DNA from: Ottowia thiooxydans DSM 14619
Lineage (GTDB): Bacteria > Pseudomonadota > Gammaproteobacteria > Burkholderiales > Burkholderiaceae_C
NCBI RefSeq assembly: GCF_000422885.1
Contig: NZ_AUGX01000046.1
Coordinates: 1 to 35,800 of the forward strand
DNA length: 35,800 nt
Reading direction: 5' to 3'
The position numbers and the translations under genes are program-made. Positions 1 through 7,743 of this stretch are shown here, piece by piece; positions within the stretch are counted from its first letter, which is position 1, and each line of letters starts with the position of its first letter. Below the pieces are notes generated by a model. The model worked only from the letters and a program-made list of their open reading frames with translations, was not told the DNA's origin and did not search any database.

Positions 1-121
1 CCCCCTAGGGGGACGCAGCCAGCGGCCTGGCAAAGCCAGCTCCGCGGCTACTCACGTATGGCCTGCTCCGCGGCCTTTTGTCTTTGCCCCCTCTCCCGCG
101 CGCGGGAGAGGGCTGGGGTGA
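1..121 (-). repeat. Interspersed repeat R1, copy A (reverse orientation)
   Basis: Read on the minus strand, this stretch matches 6237-6400 and 25505-25663. The order is a run like CCTCACCCC, then a perfect 24-bp palindrome at 89-112 (CCCTCTCCCGCG and its complement), then a GC-rich arm containing GCCGCGGAGCAGGCC and GCTGGCTTTGCCAGGCC, ending in CCCCCTAGGGGG at the window edge. CCCTCTCCC/GGGAGAGGG palindromes of this type are familiar REP-like intergenic repeats of beta- and gammaproteobacteria. The copy is cut by the window start. No protein-coding potential is supported. Confidence 0.85.
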
Positions 122-273
122 GGAGCAGGCAGCGCATCCACGTGGAATAAGCTCGTTCGTGGCACCAACGATTGCTAAAAAGCTGACGATGCGGCTCTTG
201 AATGCAGCCTGGTGAATCCCTGTGACGCTTGCTCGGTTTAAAGCATGTTGAGGCGTCTGGAGCCTCGAAATCA

Positions 274-309
274 CGCGCTGTATGGCGTGCCGGCACGCCA
301 TACAGCGCG
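274..309. repeat. Perfect 36-bp palindrome
   Basis: Two 18-base arms, 274-291 and 292-309, are exact reverse complements with no spacer. The left arm begins CGCGCTGTATGG and the right arm ends CCATACAGCGCG. No other copy occurs in the window. It could be a cruciform or hairpin, a large operator, or the joined ends of a lost element. It has no T-run, so it is not an obvious terminator. Confidence 0.8.
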
Positions 310-415
310 CCTGGCACGGGAAGGTCCCAATGGCTCGCGCGCATTTCATCGGCGATGATGGCGTTGTCCGGCTGACAAGCGTGTTTATGATTGAGTAAAA
401 ACACATTCATCGCGA

Positions 416-440
416 GCTGCTTTAATGCACGCATTGCAGC
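416..440. promoter_or_regulatory. Candidate TetR-type operator
   Basis: Imperfect inverted repeat: GCTGC at 416-420 and ATGC at 425-428 are mirrored by GCAT at 431-434 and GCAGC at 436-440. It ends 35 bases before the start of the TetR-family gene, where autorepressing family members often bind. The asymmetry (four bases versus one between half-elements) weakens the case. Function is inference from position. Confidence 0.3.
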
Positions 441-475
441 GTCAGGAGACAACGACCTTCGAATGGAGATAAGAG

Positions 476-1150
476 ATGGCCAAGAAAGCGCCCCGACGCA
501 CCGCCGAGCGCATCCTGGTGACCACGCTCGATCTATTCAACCGCTACGGTGAGCCGAACGTCTCCACCACGATGATCTCGGCGGAGCTGAACATCAGCCC
601 CGGCAACCTGTACTACCACTACCCCTCGAAGGAAGAGTTGGTGAACACCTTGTTCACCCAGTTCGAGACCGAGCTTCACGAATTGCTGGGCGCGGCCGAA
701 GGTGTGCGAGACGTCGAAGACACCTGGTTCTTTCTGCACTCCATGTTCGAGTTGATTTGGCAGCACCGCTTTCTCTACCGAGACCTGAACCACCTGCTCT
801 CGCGCAACCGACGGCTGGAAACGCACTTTCCCGCGATCCTCATGCGCAAGCGAACAGCGCTCCGCTTGATCCTCGATACGCTGGTGACCGAGGAAAATCG
901 CGCCCCACCCACTCAGGAGGAAGAGCTCGCTCGAAGCGCGGCGGCCGCCACCATGGTGGTGGTCCTGACCTATTGGTTGAGCTACGAATACGTGTTGAAT
1001 CCCCGCGGAGCCATGGAACCAGCCAACGCGCAAGACGCGTTGCTGCGCGGAGCTCATCACCTCATGAGCATGCTGGCACCATACTTGCAAGAGGATGCAC
1101 GCGCCCATTTGCTGGCGCTTATTTCAGCCTACGATGCAAAAGACATCTGA
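476..1150 (+). CDS. TetR/AcrR-family transcriptional regulator
   Basis: A 224-residue protein with an N-terminal TetR-type helix-turn-helix at about residues 12-56. The recognition-helix region reads SPGNLYYHYPSKEEL, the strongest family signature. The rest is an alpha-helical ligand/dimer domain whose ligand cannot be read. The ATG at 476 is preceded by GGAGAT about 8 bases upstream. The TPR gene follows 2 bases after the stop, so the two are almost certainly co-transcribed, and an acyl-CoA-binding protein gene comes next. That neighbourhood suggests, but does not prove, a regulator of acyl-CoA or lipid metabolism. A possible autoregulatory operator lies at 416-440. Confidence 0.92.
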   Translation: MAKKAPRRTAERILVTTLDLFNRYGEPNVSTTMISAELNISPGNLYYHYPSKEELVNTLFTQFETELHELLGAAEGVRDVEDTWFFLHSMFELIWQHRFLYRDLNHLLSRNRRLETHFPAILMRKRTALRLILDTLVTEENRAPPTQEEELARSAAAATMVVVLTYWLSYEYVLNPRGAMEPANAQDALLRGAHHLMSMLAPYLQEDARAHLLALISAYDAKDI

Positions 1151-1152
1151 AC

Positions 1153-1920
1153 ATGACAGCCCAGCCATCCCACGCAAGCCAGCACTTCTTCGACGCCAAC
1201 ACGCTGCCCGCCCATTGGCAGCGCCTGCATGTACTGGATTGCGAACCCCTGCCTCAGGACCCTCTCCTGTTGCAGGGCTGGGCATTGCTGCATGCCGGAG
1301 ATTTCGAGAAAGCGGAACTGACCGGCCTGTCCGCTGGGTTGCCGGGCATATCACTGGCTAACCGCGCCGCCTCCGCATACGCCACGCTGATCGAATCAAG
1401 AGAAAAGGCTCGCCTGGATCTGTTTCAACGCATTCAAGCGAGATCTCGCGCTCATGCTGCGGAGGAGCCTGATAACCCCAACGCCTGGTTCTGGCAAGGC
1501 TATGCGCTCACGCGATACAGCCAGGGCATCCACGTGGCGCGCGCGCTGGCGCAAGGCTTGGGTGCGCAGATACTTACGGCACTCAACAAGACGCTCGAAC
1601 TCGCGCCTGACCATGTGTATGCACATCTGACCCTGGGCAGCTTCCACGCCGAGGTGATCGAGAAGGTGGGTGCGCTCATCGGTGCCATGACCTATGGCGC
1701 ACGAGCCGAAACATCACTGGCGCACTTTCGCGAAGCGCAGCGGTTGGCACCTGACTCGGCCGCTGTCATGGTGAACTATGCCGATGCACTGGTTTCGCTG
1801 GAGGGTGAGGCCCGGCTGGCAGAGGCGACGCGCTTGTATGAACAAGCTGCTGGCATGACCCCTCGTGATGCCGTAGAACGCCTATGGGTAGAACTGGCTC
1901 GCACTGGGCTTGCGCTTTAG
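1153..1920 (+). CDS. TPR-repeat protein of unknown function
   Basis: A 255-residue protein with helical tetratricopeptide-like repeats. The clearest are around residues 100-165 (AWFWQGYALTRYSQG, then ALNKTLELAPDHVYAHLTLG) and around 190-240 (HFREAQRLAPDSAAVMVNYA, then ATRLYEQAAGMTP). There is no signal peptide or membrane segment, so it is probably a cytoplasmic scaffold. The frame is open far upstream, inside the TetR gene. I chose the ATG at 1153 because it directly follows the TetR stop and gives a protein starting MTAQPSHAS. TPR domains bind proteins; partner and role are unknown. Confidence 0.8.
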   Translation: MTAQPSHASQHFFDANTLPAHWQRLHVLDCEPLPQDPLLLQGWALLHAGDFEKAELTGLSAGLPGISLANRAASAYATLIESREKARLDLFQRIQARSRAHAAEEPDNPNAWFWQGYALTRYSQGIHVARALAQGLGAQILTALNKTLELAPDHVYAHLTLGSFHAEVIEKVGALIGAMTYGARAETSLAHFREAQRLAPDSAAVMVNYADALVSLEGEARLAEATRLYEQAAGMTPRDAVERLWVELARTGLAL

Positions 1921-1928
1921 TGGATGCC

Positions 1929-1955
1929 AAGGCGCCAGTGAGGCCGAAGCGCCTT
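1929..1955. terminator. Hairpin between TPR and ACBP genes
   Basis: AAGGCGC at 1929-1935 pairs with GCGCCTT at 1949-1955 across a 13-base loop, starting 9 bases after the TPR stop codon. There is no T-run, so it is at best a weak terminator or an mRNA-end stabiliser. It may partly separate expression of the acyl-CoA-binding protein gene from the two genes upstream. Confidence 0.35.
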
Positions 1956-2001
1956 GCGCCAAGCCTCGCGTATATTGACGCCCTTATCAAGGAAACCCAC
2001 C

Positions 2002-2262
2002 ATGTCTGACCTCAAAACCCGGTTCGATGAAGCCGTCGCCAACTCCAAAGCGCTGAGCTCGCGTCCTGACAATGTCACGCTTTTGAAAATCTACGCGCTC
2101 TATAAGCAAGCCTCCCAAGGCGACAACGAAGAAGCCAAACCAGGTTTCACGGACCTGGTCGCGCGCGCCAAGTGGGACGCGTGGAAAAAGCTCGAAGACA
2201 CCAGCGCCGATGACGCCATGCAGCAATATATAGATCTGATTGAAGAGCTGCGCCAAGCCTGA
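2002..2262 (+). CDS. Acyl-CoA-binding protein (ACBP)
   Basis: An 86-residue cytosolic four-helix protein, the usual ACBP length. It binds long-chain acyl-CoA esters, buffering and delivering them. Residues matching the classical ligand contacts are visible with a constant offset: Tyr31, Tyr34 and Lys35 in IYALYKQAS, Lys57 in AKWDAW, and Tyr76. The ATG at 2002 has AAGGAAA about 7 bases upstream; an upstream in-frame ATG at 1954 would add 16 residues not typical of the family. ACBPs are best known from eukaryotes but occur in many proteobacteria. It follows TetR and TPR genes on the same strand and ends 3 bases before a degenerate inverted-repeat element. Confidence 0.93.
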   Translation: MSDLKTRFDEAVANSKALSSRPDNVTLLKIYALYKQASQGDNEEAKPGFTDLVARAKWDAWKKLEDTSADDAMQQYIDLIEELRQA

Positions 2263-2265
2263 ATG

Positions 2266-2340
2266 CCAGGAGGCTGCCGGACCTGGAGCCCCGATAGGGA
2301 CCATGGACCGCTGCAGCCCATTTGCGCCGGCGGTCTCCCT
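2266..2340 (-). repeat. Degenerate, one-ended copy of inverted-repeat element R4
   Basis: This stretch aligns with the reverse complement of the element at 12579-12671: the terminal repeat (AGGAGGCTG, CGGAC), then GGAG, CCGATAG, ATGGACCGCTGC, GCCCATTTG and GCCGGCG occur in the same order. The second terminal repeat is lost after about 2340. It starts 3 bases after the ACBP stop and lies between convergent genes, as does the intact copy. Confidence 0.8.
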
Positions 2341-2359
2341 AAGAACCCCCATGAGGCGC

Positions 2360-3487
2360 TCAACCCGCGATTTCCTTCAGTTGGCGCCGCCGGTCGTCTC
2401 TCGGCTGGCGCGCCAAATCGGCCACAGCGGCGTGAAACCGCAACCAATCACCATTGCACCGGACGAACAGCGCTTCGAAACCGGGCACCAGTTCGTCATA
2501 AACCGCCTGCACGCCAAACGTGGCATTGTTGGCCTGCGCTACCCAGCGGTCATAACCATCAAAAGGCGCGCCTGCATCTGCCCATCCCTGCTTTAGCGCC
2601 GCGTAGCGATCACGAAACCGCCCCATGGCCTCTTTCTTGGCGGCAAGCTCACCGCCGGCGCCTTGATCCGTGACCGGGGGTTTTTTGTACGCCTTTTCCA
2701 ACTCTTCGCGCGTTTGAAGCGTGAGCGCGCGAAAAGCACCGCGACGAGCGTTGAAGGCCGCGTAATCTCGCCGTGCGGCCTCACCTGCCTGGGTATCCAG
2801 CCAGCGAGCCACGCCCAGCCTCTCCACCGCCGTGGCGTACGACTCATTGAACATGGTGTCGTCGTCCACATAGACCACCTGGTGCGCCAGCTCATGAAAG
2901 ATCATGCGTGCCAATTCGCCCTCCGGATAGCGAATAAAGGTGGAAAGCAGCGGATCACCGCCCGCCCAGTTCAGCCATCCAAGGGTGGAATAAGCCGGCA
3001 CGCCGTAGACGGAGACCTCCAGCCCTTCCTGCTGCTGCAATTGCCCCGCCAGCTCGCGCGCCGCCTTCTCGTCGTAATACCCTCTGTAACCCACGCAGCC
3101 CACGAAGGGAAAGCACCAGGTCTTGAGCACCAGCGAATCGGGGGGTGCTGCGGCCACGCTCCAAACCGCTGCGCTACGCTTTAAGTCTGCGTAGCGGTGA
3201 TAACTGGCGTTGTCAGGCAAGGCCAGCTCGCTGGAGGCGAATGCACGCAGGCGCCGCGCGAGTTCAAGCCGGGGACGCAGCTCAGCCGGGGTCGCCGGGT
3301 CAGCCAGCCAATCGTCTATAGGCCGGGCCGCATGCATGAGCGCCAGATGCCCCTGTATGGATTGGGCGTAATAGGCCATCGAAGAACAGCCCGCCAGCAA
3401 GCACGCGGCGAGCGTCAAGGCTATCCACTTCGCCAGTGAGTTCAGGGAAAAGCGGCTACCCATTGGTTCGATTTCTGGAATCTCCAT
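2360..3487 (-). CDS. Putative aminopeptidase lipoprotein (DUF2265/PF10023 type)
   Basis: A 375-residue gluzincin-like zinc peptidase anchored as a lipoprotein. The lipobox LAGC ends at Cys34 after a hydrophobic stretch (WIALTLAACL). The metal site is visible as FHELAHQ (His198, Glu199, His202) followed by FNESYAT (Glu215). The pattern HExxH plus downstream NExxA and the overall length fit the proteobacterial 'putative aminopeptidase' family PF10023; the substrate is unknown. The start is uncertain: a second ATG eight codons downstream (3463) gives the tidier signal peptide MGSRFSLNSLAKW, and neither has a strong ribosome-binding site. It converges on the ACBP gene and diverges from the M20 amidohydrolase gene. 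Confidence 0.85.
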   Translation of the reverse strand: MEIPEIEPMGSRFSLNSLAKWIALTLAACLLAGCSSMAYYAQSIQGHLALMHAARPIDDWLADPATPAELRPRLELARRLRAFASSELALPDNASYHRYADLKRSAAVWSVAAAPPDSLVLKTWCFPFVGCVGYRGYYDEKAARELAGQLQQQEGLEVSVYGVPAYSTLGWLNWAGGDPLLSTFIRYPEGELARMIFHELAHQVVYVDDDTMFNESYATAVERLGVARWLDTQAGEAARRDYAAFNARRGAFRALTLQTREELEKAYKKPPVTDQGAGGELAAKKEAMGRFRDRYAALKQGWADAGAPFDGYDRWVAQANNATFGVQAVYDELVPGFEALFVRCNGDWLRFHAAVADLARQPRDDRRRQLKEIAG

Positions 3488-3590
3488 ATCGAGGAAGTTT
3501 CGACGAAAAACGCCGCTTCAGCATTATCCATACAGGGATTCGCAGAGAACCCCAATACAAATTCCAGCCATCCGGGCTAGACTGCGGTGC

Positions 3591-4838
3591 ATGAAGCTCA
3601 TTGACGCCGTACTCGCCCAATCCGCCGACATCGCCGCCATCCGGCGCGACATCCACGCGCACCCTGAACTCTGTTTCGAGGAGGTCCGTACCGCCGATCT
3701 GGTGGCCGAAAAGCTCACGGCTTGGGGCATCCCTGTTCACAGGGGCATGGGCACCACTGGTGTGGTGGGCATCGTGCACGGTCGCGATGGCGGTAAAAGC
3801 GGCCGGGCCATTGGTCTGCGCGCCGACATGGACGCGTTGCCCATGACCGAATTCAACACCTTCGCACATGCCAGCCGGCACCCAGGCAAGATGCACGCTT
3901 GCGGCCACGATGGCCATACCGCCATGCTGCTGGCAGCCGCTCAGCACCTGGCCCAGCACCGCGACTTCGACGGCACGGTCTATCTGATTTTCCAGCCTGC
4001 CGAGGAAGGCGGTGGCGGCGCACGCGAGATGATCAAGGACGGTCTGTTCGATAAATTCCCGGTGGAGGCCGTATTTGGCATGCACAACTGGCCTGGCATG
4101 CCGGTAGGTACTTTCGCCGTCAGCAGCGGGCCTGTCATGGCCTCCACCAACGAATTCAAGATCATCATCACCGGCAAGGGTGGTCATGCGGCCATGCCTT
4201 ATACGGGCATTGATCCGGTTCCTATCGCCTGCCAGATGGTGCAGGGCTTCCAGACCATTCTCACGCGCAACAAGAAACCGGTGGACGCAGGCGTGATTTC
4301 GGTCACCATGATCCATGCAGGCGAAGCCACCAATGTCATTCCCGATTCCTGCGAGATGCAAGGCACGGTGCGCACCTTCACAACTGAAGTGCTGGATCTG
4401 ATCGAGCGGCGCATGCAGGAGGTCGCTGAAGGGATCTGCACGGCATTCGGTGCGCAGTGCGACTTCCAATTCCAACGCAACTACCCTCCCACCATCAACA
4501 CCGCCTATGAAGCCGAATTTGCGCGCGGCGTCATGGCCGAGATTGTGGGTGCCGACAAAGCCCTGGCCCAAGAGCCCACCATGGGCGCCGAAGATTTCGC
4601 CTACATGCTCCAGGCACGCCCTGGCGCGTATTGCTTCATTGCCAATGGCGACGGTGCGCACCGAGGCAAGTACGAAGGTGGCGGGCATGATGCTGGTCCC
4701 TGCGTGCTGCACAACCCGCATTACGATTTCAACGACGATCTGATCCCGTTAGGCGGCTCCTACTGGATCAAACTGGCTCAAGCCTGGCTGGCGCACCAGC
4801 CACCAGAGGGCCGGCCTATGCCTACAGGTGCGGTGTGA
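3591..4838 (+). CDS. M20-family amidohydrolase (hippurate/aminoacylase-like)
   Basis: A 415-residue cytoplasmic binuclear metal hydrolase of the M20D subfamily, which cleaves N-acyl amino acids and related amides. Visible metal and catalytic residues are Cys104 and His106 in HACGHDGHT, Glu138-Glu139 in QPAEEGGGG, His165 in GMHNW and His374 in LHNPHYDF. The dimerisation domain lies around residues 185-300 (ITGKGGHAAMPY). Length fits the family. The ATG at 3591 has no good Shine-Dalgarno sequence but gives the family-typical N-terminus, with IRRDIHAHPEL near residue 17. The stop overlaps the GTG start of the next peptidase gene by four bases, indicating coupled translation. Exact substrate is unknown. 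Confidence 0.93.
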   Translation: MKLIDAVLAQSADIAAIRRDIHAHPELCFEEVRTADLVAEKLTAWGIPVHRGMGTTGVVGIVHGRDGGKSGRAIGLRADMDALPMTEFNTFAHASRHPGKMHACGHDGHTAMLLAAAQHLAQHRDFDGTVYLIFQPAEEGGGGAREMIKDGLFDKFPVEAVFGMHNWPGMPVGTFAVSSGPVMASTNEFKIIITGKGGHAAMPYTGIDPVPIACQMVQGFQTILTRNKKPVDAGVISVTMIHAGEATNVIPDSCEMQGTVRTFTTEVLDLIERRMQEVAEGICTAFGAQCDFQFQRNYPPTINTAYEAEFARGVMAEIVGADKALAQEPTMGAEDFAYMLQARPGAYCFIANGDGAHRGKYEGGGHDAGPCVLHNPHYDFNDDLIPLGGSYWIKLAQAWLAHQPPEGRPMPTGAV

Positions 4839-5911
4839 TTCGCATCCCGAAGGCTTTCGCGTCCAGCTACGCCAAGGCGCGCGTCAAATTTCTCGAAGCG
4901 GCCGCCACCGCAGGCACGCATATCGAATCGTTCAATCACCCCCTGCCGGGTAGAGAGGGCGAGCAGTTGGCGCTCGATGTAGCGCTTGATGGCGATCCTC
5001 AAGCCAAGCGCCTGCTCATCGTGAGTAGCGGATGCCATGGTGTCGAAGGCTTTTGCGGCTCTGGCGTGCAGGTTTTTGCTCTGCACGACAGCGAATGGCG
5101 CGAAAAGGCCCGCTCTGCGGGCATTGCCGTGCTCTACCTGCACGCCCTCAATCCCTATGGCTTCTCCCATCTGCGCCGCGTAACGCAGGAGAACGTGGAC
5201 CTCAATCGCAACTTTCTCGATTTTTCAAAGCCGGTGCCAGACAACGCGGACTATGGGCGCATACACCCCCTGCTGCTTCCAGAAACTTGGCCACCAGACG
5301 ATGCCAACCGTGCAGCCACGCAGGCCTTCATCGATCAAAACGGGGTGAAGGCTTGGCAAGCCGCTATCTCCGCTGGGCAGTATGAATTTTCCGGGGGCCT
5401 GTTCTACGGTGGCAATGCTCCCACCTGGAGCAATCACACCCTGCGCCAAGTACTAAGCCGGTATGTGAATCATGCCAACCAGATCGCCTGGATAGATCTG
5501 CACACCGGCCTGGGACCTCAGGGCGTGGGAGAGCGCATCCACGCAGGCAGAGACAATGCCGAAGCCCTCGCCAGGGCTCGCCATTGGTGGGGAGACGGCG
5601 TCACCTCCATCCATGACGGATCTTCGAGCAGCGCCCTGCTCACTGGCTTGCTGTGGTATTCCATCGAAGAAGCAGCTCCGAACGCCCAATACACCGGCAT
5701 CGCACTCGAATACGGGACCGAGCCCGTCGTGGAAATCCTGGACGCATTGCGCGGCGACCATTGGCTGGCCCTGCACCCTGAGGCGCCCGCTGAACTGGCT
5801 GCACAGATCAAAGAGCGAATCCGGCACGCTTTTTATACCGATACAGATCCCTGGAAGGGGCAAGTTATCAGCCAAGCACGGCAGGCGATGTTCCAAAGCT
5901 TCGGGGAGTAG
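4835..5911 (+). CDS. DUF2817 M14-like zinc carboxypeptidase-fold protein
   Basis: A 358-residue protein of the DUF2817 family, which has the M14 carboxypeptidase fold. Metal-site elements are CHGVEG (His68, Glu71) and DLHTGLG (His223). VDLNRNF (residues 121-127) matches the M14 substrate-binding motif, and the candidate catalytic glutamate is in ALEYGTEP near residue 296. There is no signal peptide. The start is GTG at 4835 within the GTGA overlap with the M20 stop, so translation is probably coupled. An amide hydrolase followed by a carboxypeptidase-like enzyme suggests stepwise breakdown of a peptide or acylated amino acid, but the substrate is unknown. Confidence 0.88.
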   Translation: MIRIPKAFASSYAKARVKFLEAAATAGTHIESFNHPLPGREGEQLALDVALDGDPQAKRLLIVSSGCHGVEGFCGSGVQVFALHDSEWREKARSAGIAVLYLHALNPYGFSHLRRVTQENVDLNRNFLDFSKPVPDNADYGRIHPLLLPETWPPDDANRAATQAFIDQNGVKAWQAAISAGQYEFSGGLFYGGNAPTWSNHTLRQVLSRYVNHANQIAWIDLHTGLGPQGVGERIHAGRDNAEALARARHWWGDGVTSIHDGSSSSALLTGLLWYSIEEAAPNAQYTGIALEYGTEPVVEILDALRGDHWLALHPEAPAELAAQIKERIRHAFYTDTDPWKGQVISQARQAMFQSFGE

Positions 5912-6072
5912 GTGTAGTCGCCACCCGGTACCGCTGCGTTTCGGGCAGAGAATTCCAGCCTCATCCTGACATTGGCCTCGGACCGAGCGGTTGCGAAAAT
6001 GGGTGTAGTTGGGTGTGATATTGGTTTTATCCTCCAAACCGAGTCCCTGAGAATCACCCCAGAGTTCTGAGT

Positions 6073-6204
6073 CTGATCGCCCGGATTGACGAATTCAAAG
6101 GCGTCTGGCGCTTCCTTGGCACTCTTGCCGCGGACAGTCTGTAGAAATACGCTGAAACTTGTGACACTAACAAGCAGTCAACTGCCGTTCCAGGTTCAAA
6201 GATC
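6073..6204 (+). pseudogene. Remnant of a Fic-family protein (N-terminal domain)
   Basis: Reading from 6073, the frame gives LIARIDEFKGVWRFLGTLAA, closely matching the Fic_N region of Fic-family AMP-transferases. After a stop at 6142-6144 the same frame continues with STAVPGSKI (ending 6204), which lines up with the conserved SSTRIEGSKL segment at the expected spacing. The catalytic Fic domain (HPFxxGNGR) is absent; the R1 repeat begins about 30 bases later. This is a decayed, truncated gene, with the identification resting on motif memory rather than a search. Confidence 0.6.
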
Positions 6205-6236
6205 CTTCGCGCCTGTTTGGAGGTCAACGCTCAAGA

Positions 6237-6400
6237 TACGCCGACCCTCACCCCAACCCTCTCCCGCGCGCGGGAGAGGGAGCAAGACCAGAAGGCCGCG
6301 GAGCAGGCCATCCGGGTGTAGCCGCGGAGCTGGCTTTGCCAGGCCGTTGGCTGCGTCCTCCCTCAGGGGGATGGCGCGCAAGCGACTCAGGGGGAGCTCA
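6237..6400 (+). repeat. Interspersed repeat R1, copy B
   Basis: Matches copies at 1-121 (inverted) and 25505-25729. It contains the perfect palindrome 6257-6280, the GCCGCGGAGCAGGCC and GCTGGCTTTGCCAGGCC blocks, and the distal end GGCGCGCAAGCGACTC plus a G-run. It ends 6 bases before the stop codon of the minus-strand LysR gene, so it may also serve as that gene's 3' end structure. It truncates the Fic remnant on the other side. Confidence 0.85.
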
Positions 6401-6405
6401 TCTAT

Positions 6406-7596
6406 TCAAGGGGAGCTACTCCGGATCTCCCCCATCAAAGCCAGCGTCCCCGGCGGTAGTTGCGCTCCTGCTCGAGTCACCAGACCAATATGGCGGCGCA
6501 GGCCATCCATTGGGAAAGGCAACACCCGCACGTGGCCGGAATCCACCTCGTAACGAAGCTGATGGGTGGAAAGGACAGTGAGCATGCCCCCTTCCATCAG
6601 CATGCCCCGCACCAACGCCAGATCGCCCGTCTCCACCGCCGGGACCAAGGCCGGCTCGCCGTGGCTCACAAAAAACTGATCAAGCGAGGCGCGCAACGGG
6701 GTGCCGGGTCGTGAAAGCACCCACGATTGATCGCGCAGGTCACTAAAGTCCAGCTTGCGCTTTCGTGCCAGTGGGTGCGTGGCTGCTGCCATCACACCCA
6801 ACTCATCTTCGAACAGGGTTTCGGAGCTGAGGCTAGGGTCAGCCGCAGGGCGCAGCGCACCGATGATGAAATCAACCTTGCCCCTCATCAGGCCCGCATG
6901 AAGCTCTTCATACGGGCTCTCCAGCGAGTGGATTCGCAAACCCGGGTGCGCCAGGCGCAAAGCATCGATAGCCCTGGGAAGTACCCGGGTACGCGCGAGC
7001 GGAAGAGTGCCCACCGTGATCAGGCCCCGAAGGCTGCCGCGAGCTGCAGCAATTTCATCCTCCAGGTAGCGCAACTCGGCCAAGGCGCGGTCGAAGTGCA
7101 ACGTCCAGCGTGTGCCTGCGTCAGTCGGTATGAGCCCGCTCGCAGTGCGCAGGAAAAGCTTCTGCCGCAGCGCCCCTTCCAGGCGCGCCAGGACACTGCT
7201 CACCGCCGATGGCGACACCCCCAACTGGCGGCCCACCGAGGGCATGTGGTGCAACTCGGCCAGCAAAGAGGCGGCCCGCAAACGCCGCTCGTCATACAGC
7301 ACATCTGCCGCTGAGTCCGGGAGAGCCTGCGCCTTGGCGCCTCCGGCGGCCTCCTCCAACACGGCAGAAAGCTCATCCTGGACGCGTTCGAAGCGAGCCA
7401 ACACCAAAGCGCCTGCCGGGGTAGGCAACATGCCACGGCCTTTGCGTTCGAACAGAGGCATACCCAAAGCGCTCTCCAGGAGCGCCACGGCGCGGCTCAC
7501 GGCAGAAGGTGCGCGACGCAGTGATTCAGAGGATGAACGCACCCCACCGGCACGTGCCACGGCACTCAAGGTTCGGATATGGCGCAAGGCAAGCAT
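6406..7596 (-). CDS. LysR-family regulator with two N-terminal HTH domains
   Basis: A 396-residue protein, about 95 longer than a normal LysR regulator. Residues 1-62 form a complete winged HTH (RRAPSAVSRAVALLESALG, then LFERKGRGMLPTPAG). A second one follows at about 103-162 (LGVSPSAVSSVLARLEGALR, then LFLRTASGLIPTDAG), and a LysR substrate-binding domain at about 190-396. Start at 7596: an ATG giving MLALRHIRTLSAV, the normal LysR N-terminus; the longer frame upstream crosses the promoter region of the divergent gene. It is divergent from a dehydrogenase-Bug pair, which it most likely regulates. The stop is almost fused to an R1 repeat. The effector is unknown. Confidence 0.88.
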   Translation of the reverse strand: MLALRHIRTLSAVARAGGVRSSSESLRRAPSAVSRAVALLESALGMPLFERKGRGMLPTPAGALVLARFERVQDELSAVLEEAAGGAKAQALPDSAADVLYDERRLRAASLLAELHHMPSVGRQLGVSPSAVSSVLARLEGALRQKLFLRTASGLIPTDAGTRWTLHFDRALAELRYLEDEIAAARGSLRGLITVGTLPLARTRVLPRAIDALRLAHPGLRIHSLESPYEELHAGLMRGKVDFIIGALRPAADPSLSSETLFEDELGVMAAATHPLARKRKLDFSDLRDQSWVLSRPGTPLRASLDQFFVSHGEPALVPAVETGDLALVRGMLMEGGMLTVLSTHQLRYEVDSGHVRVLPFPMDGLRRHIGLVTRAGAQLPPGTLALMGEIRSSSP

Positions 7597-7743
7597 GGCG
7601 CCTATTTCACCATAGCCATGAACAGATTCGAACAGTTGATGGCCTACAACGCAACCTTCACAGCATCTGATTTCGTAAAAATAGGCTAGGAGCGATTTAC
7701 CCGTTAACCGCCTACAAATTTTTTCTCTCAGAAGGAATAACTC

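Larger units (their letters stand above)
122..475. other. Gene-free stretch upstream of the TetR gene
   Basis: About 350 bases without a supportable gene. Short open frames exist on the minus strand, but they run through the R1 repeat and resemble no family I know. The stretch holds the perfect palindrome at 274-309, a candidate operator at 416-440, and presumably the promoter of the downstream regulator, although I see no convincing -35/-10 pair. Confidence 0.6.

Noticed and set aside
122-460. Minus-strand frames of about 133 codons at the window start
   Set aside because: They run through repeat R1 and the 36-bp palindrome and resemble no family.
757-1152. Long N-terminal extension of the TPR protein
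   Set aside because: It lies in another frame of the TetR gene; the ATG at 1153 right after the TetR stop is the natural start.
3456-4721. Long minus-strand open frame (421 codons) opposite the M20 amidohydrolase
   Set aside because: Antisense shadow of a clearly recognisable gene in GC-rich DNA; its translation has no family features.
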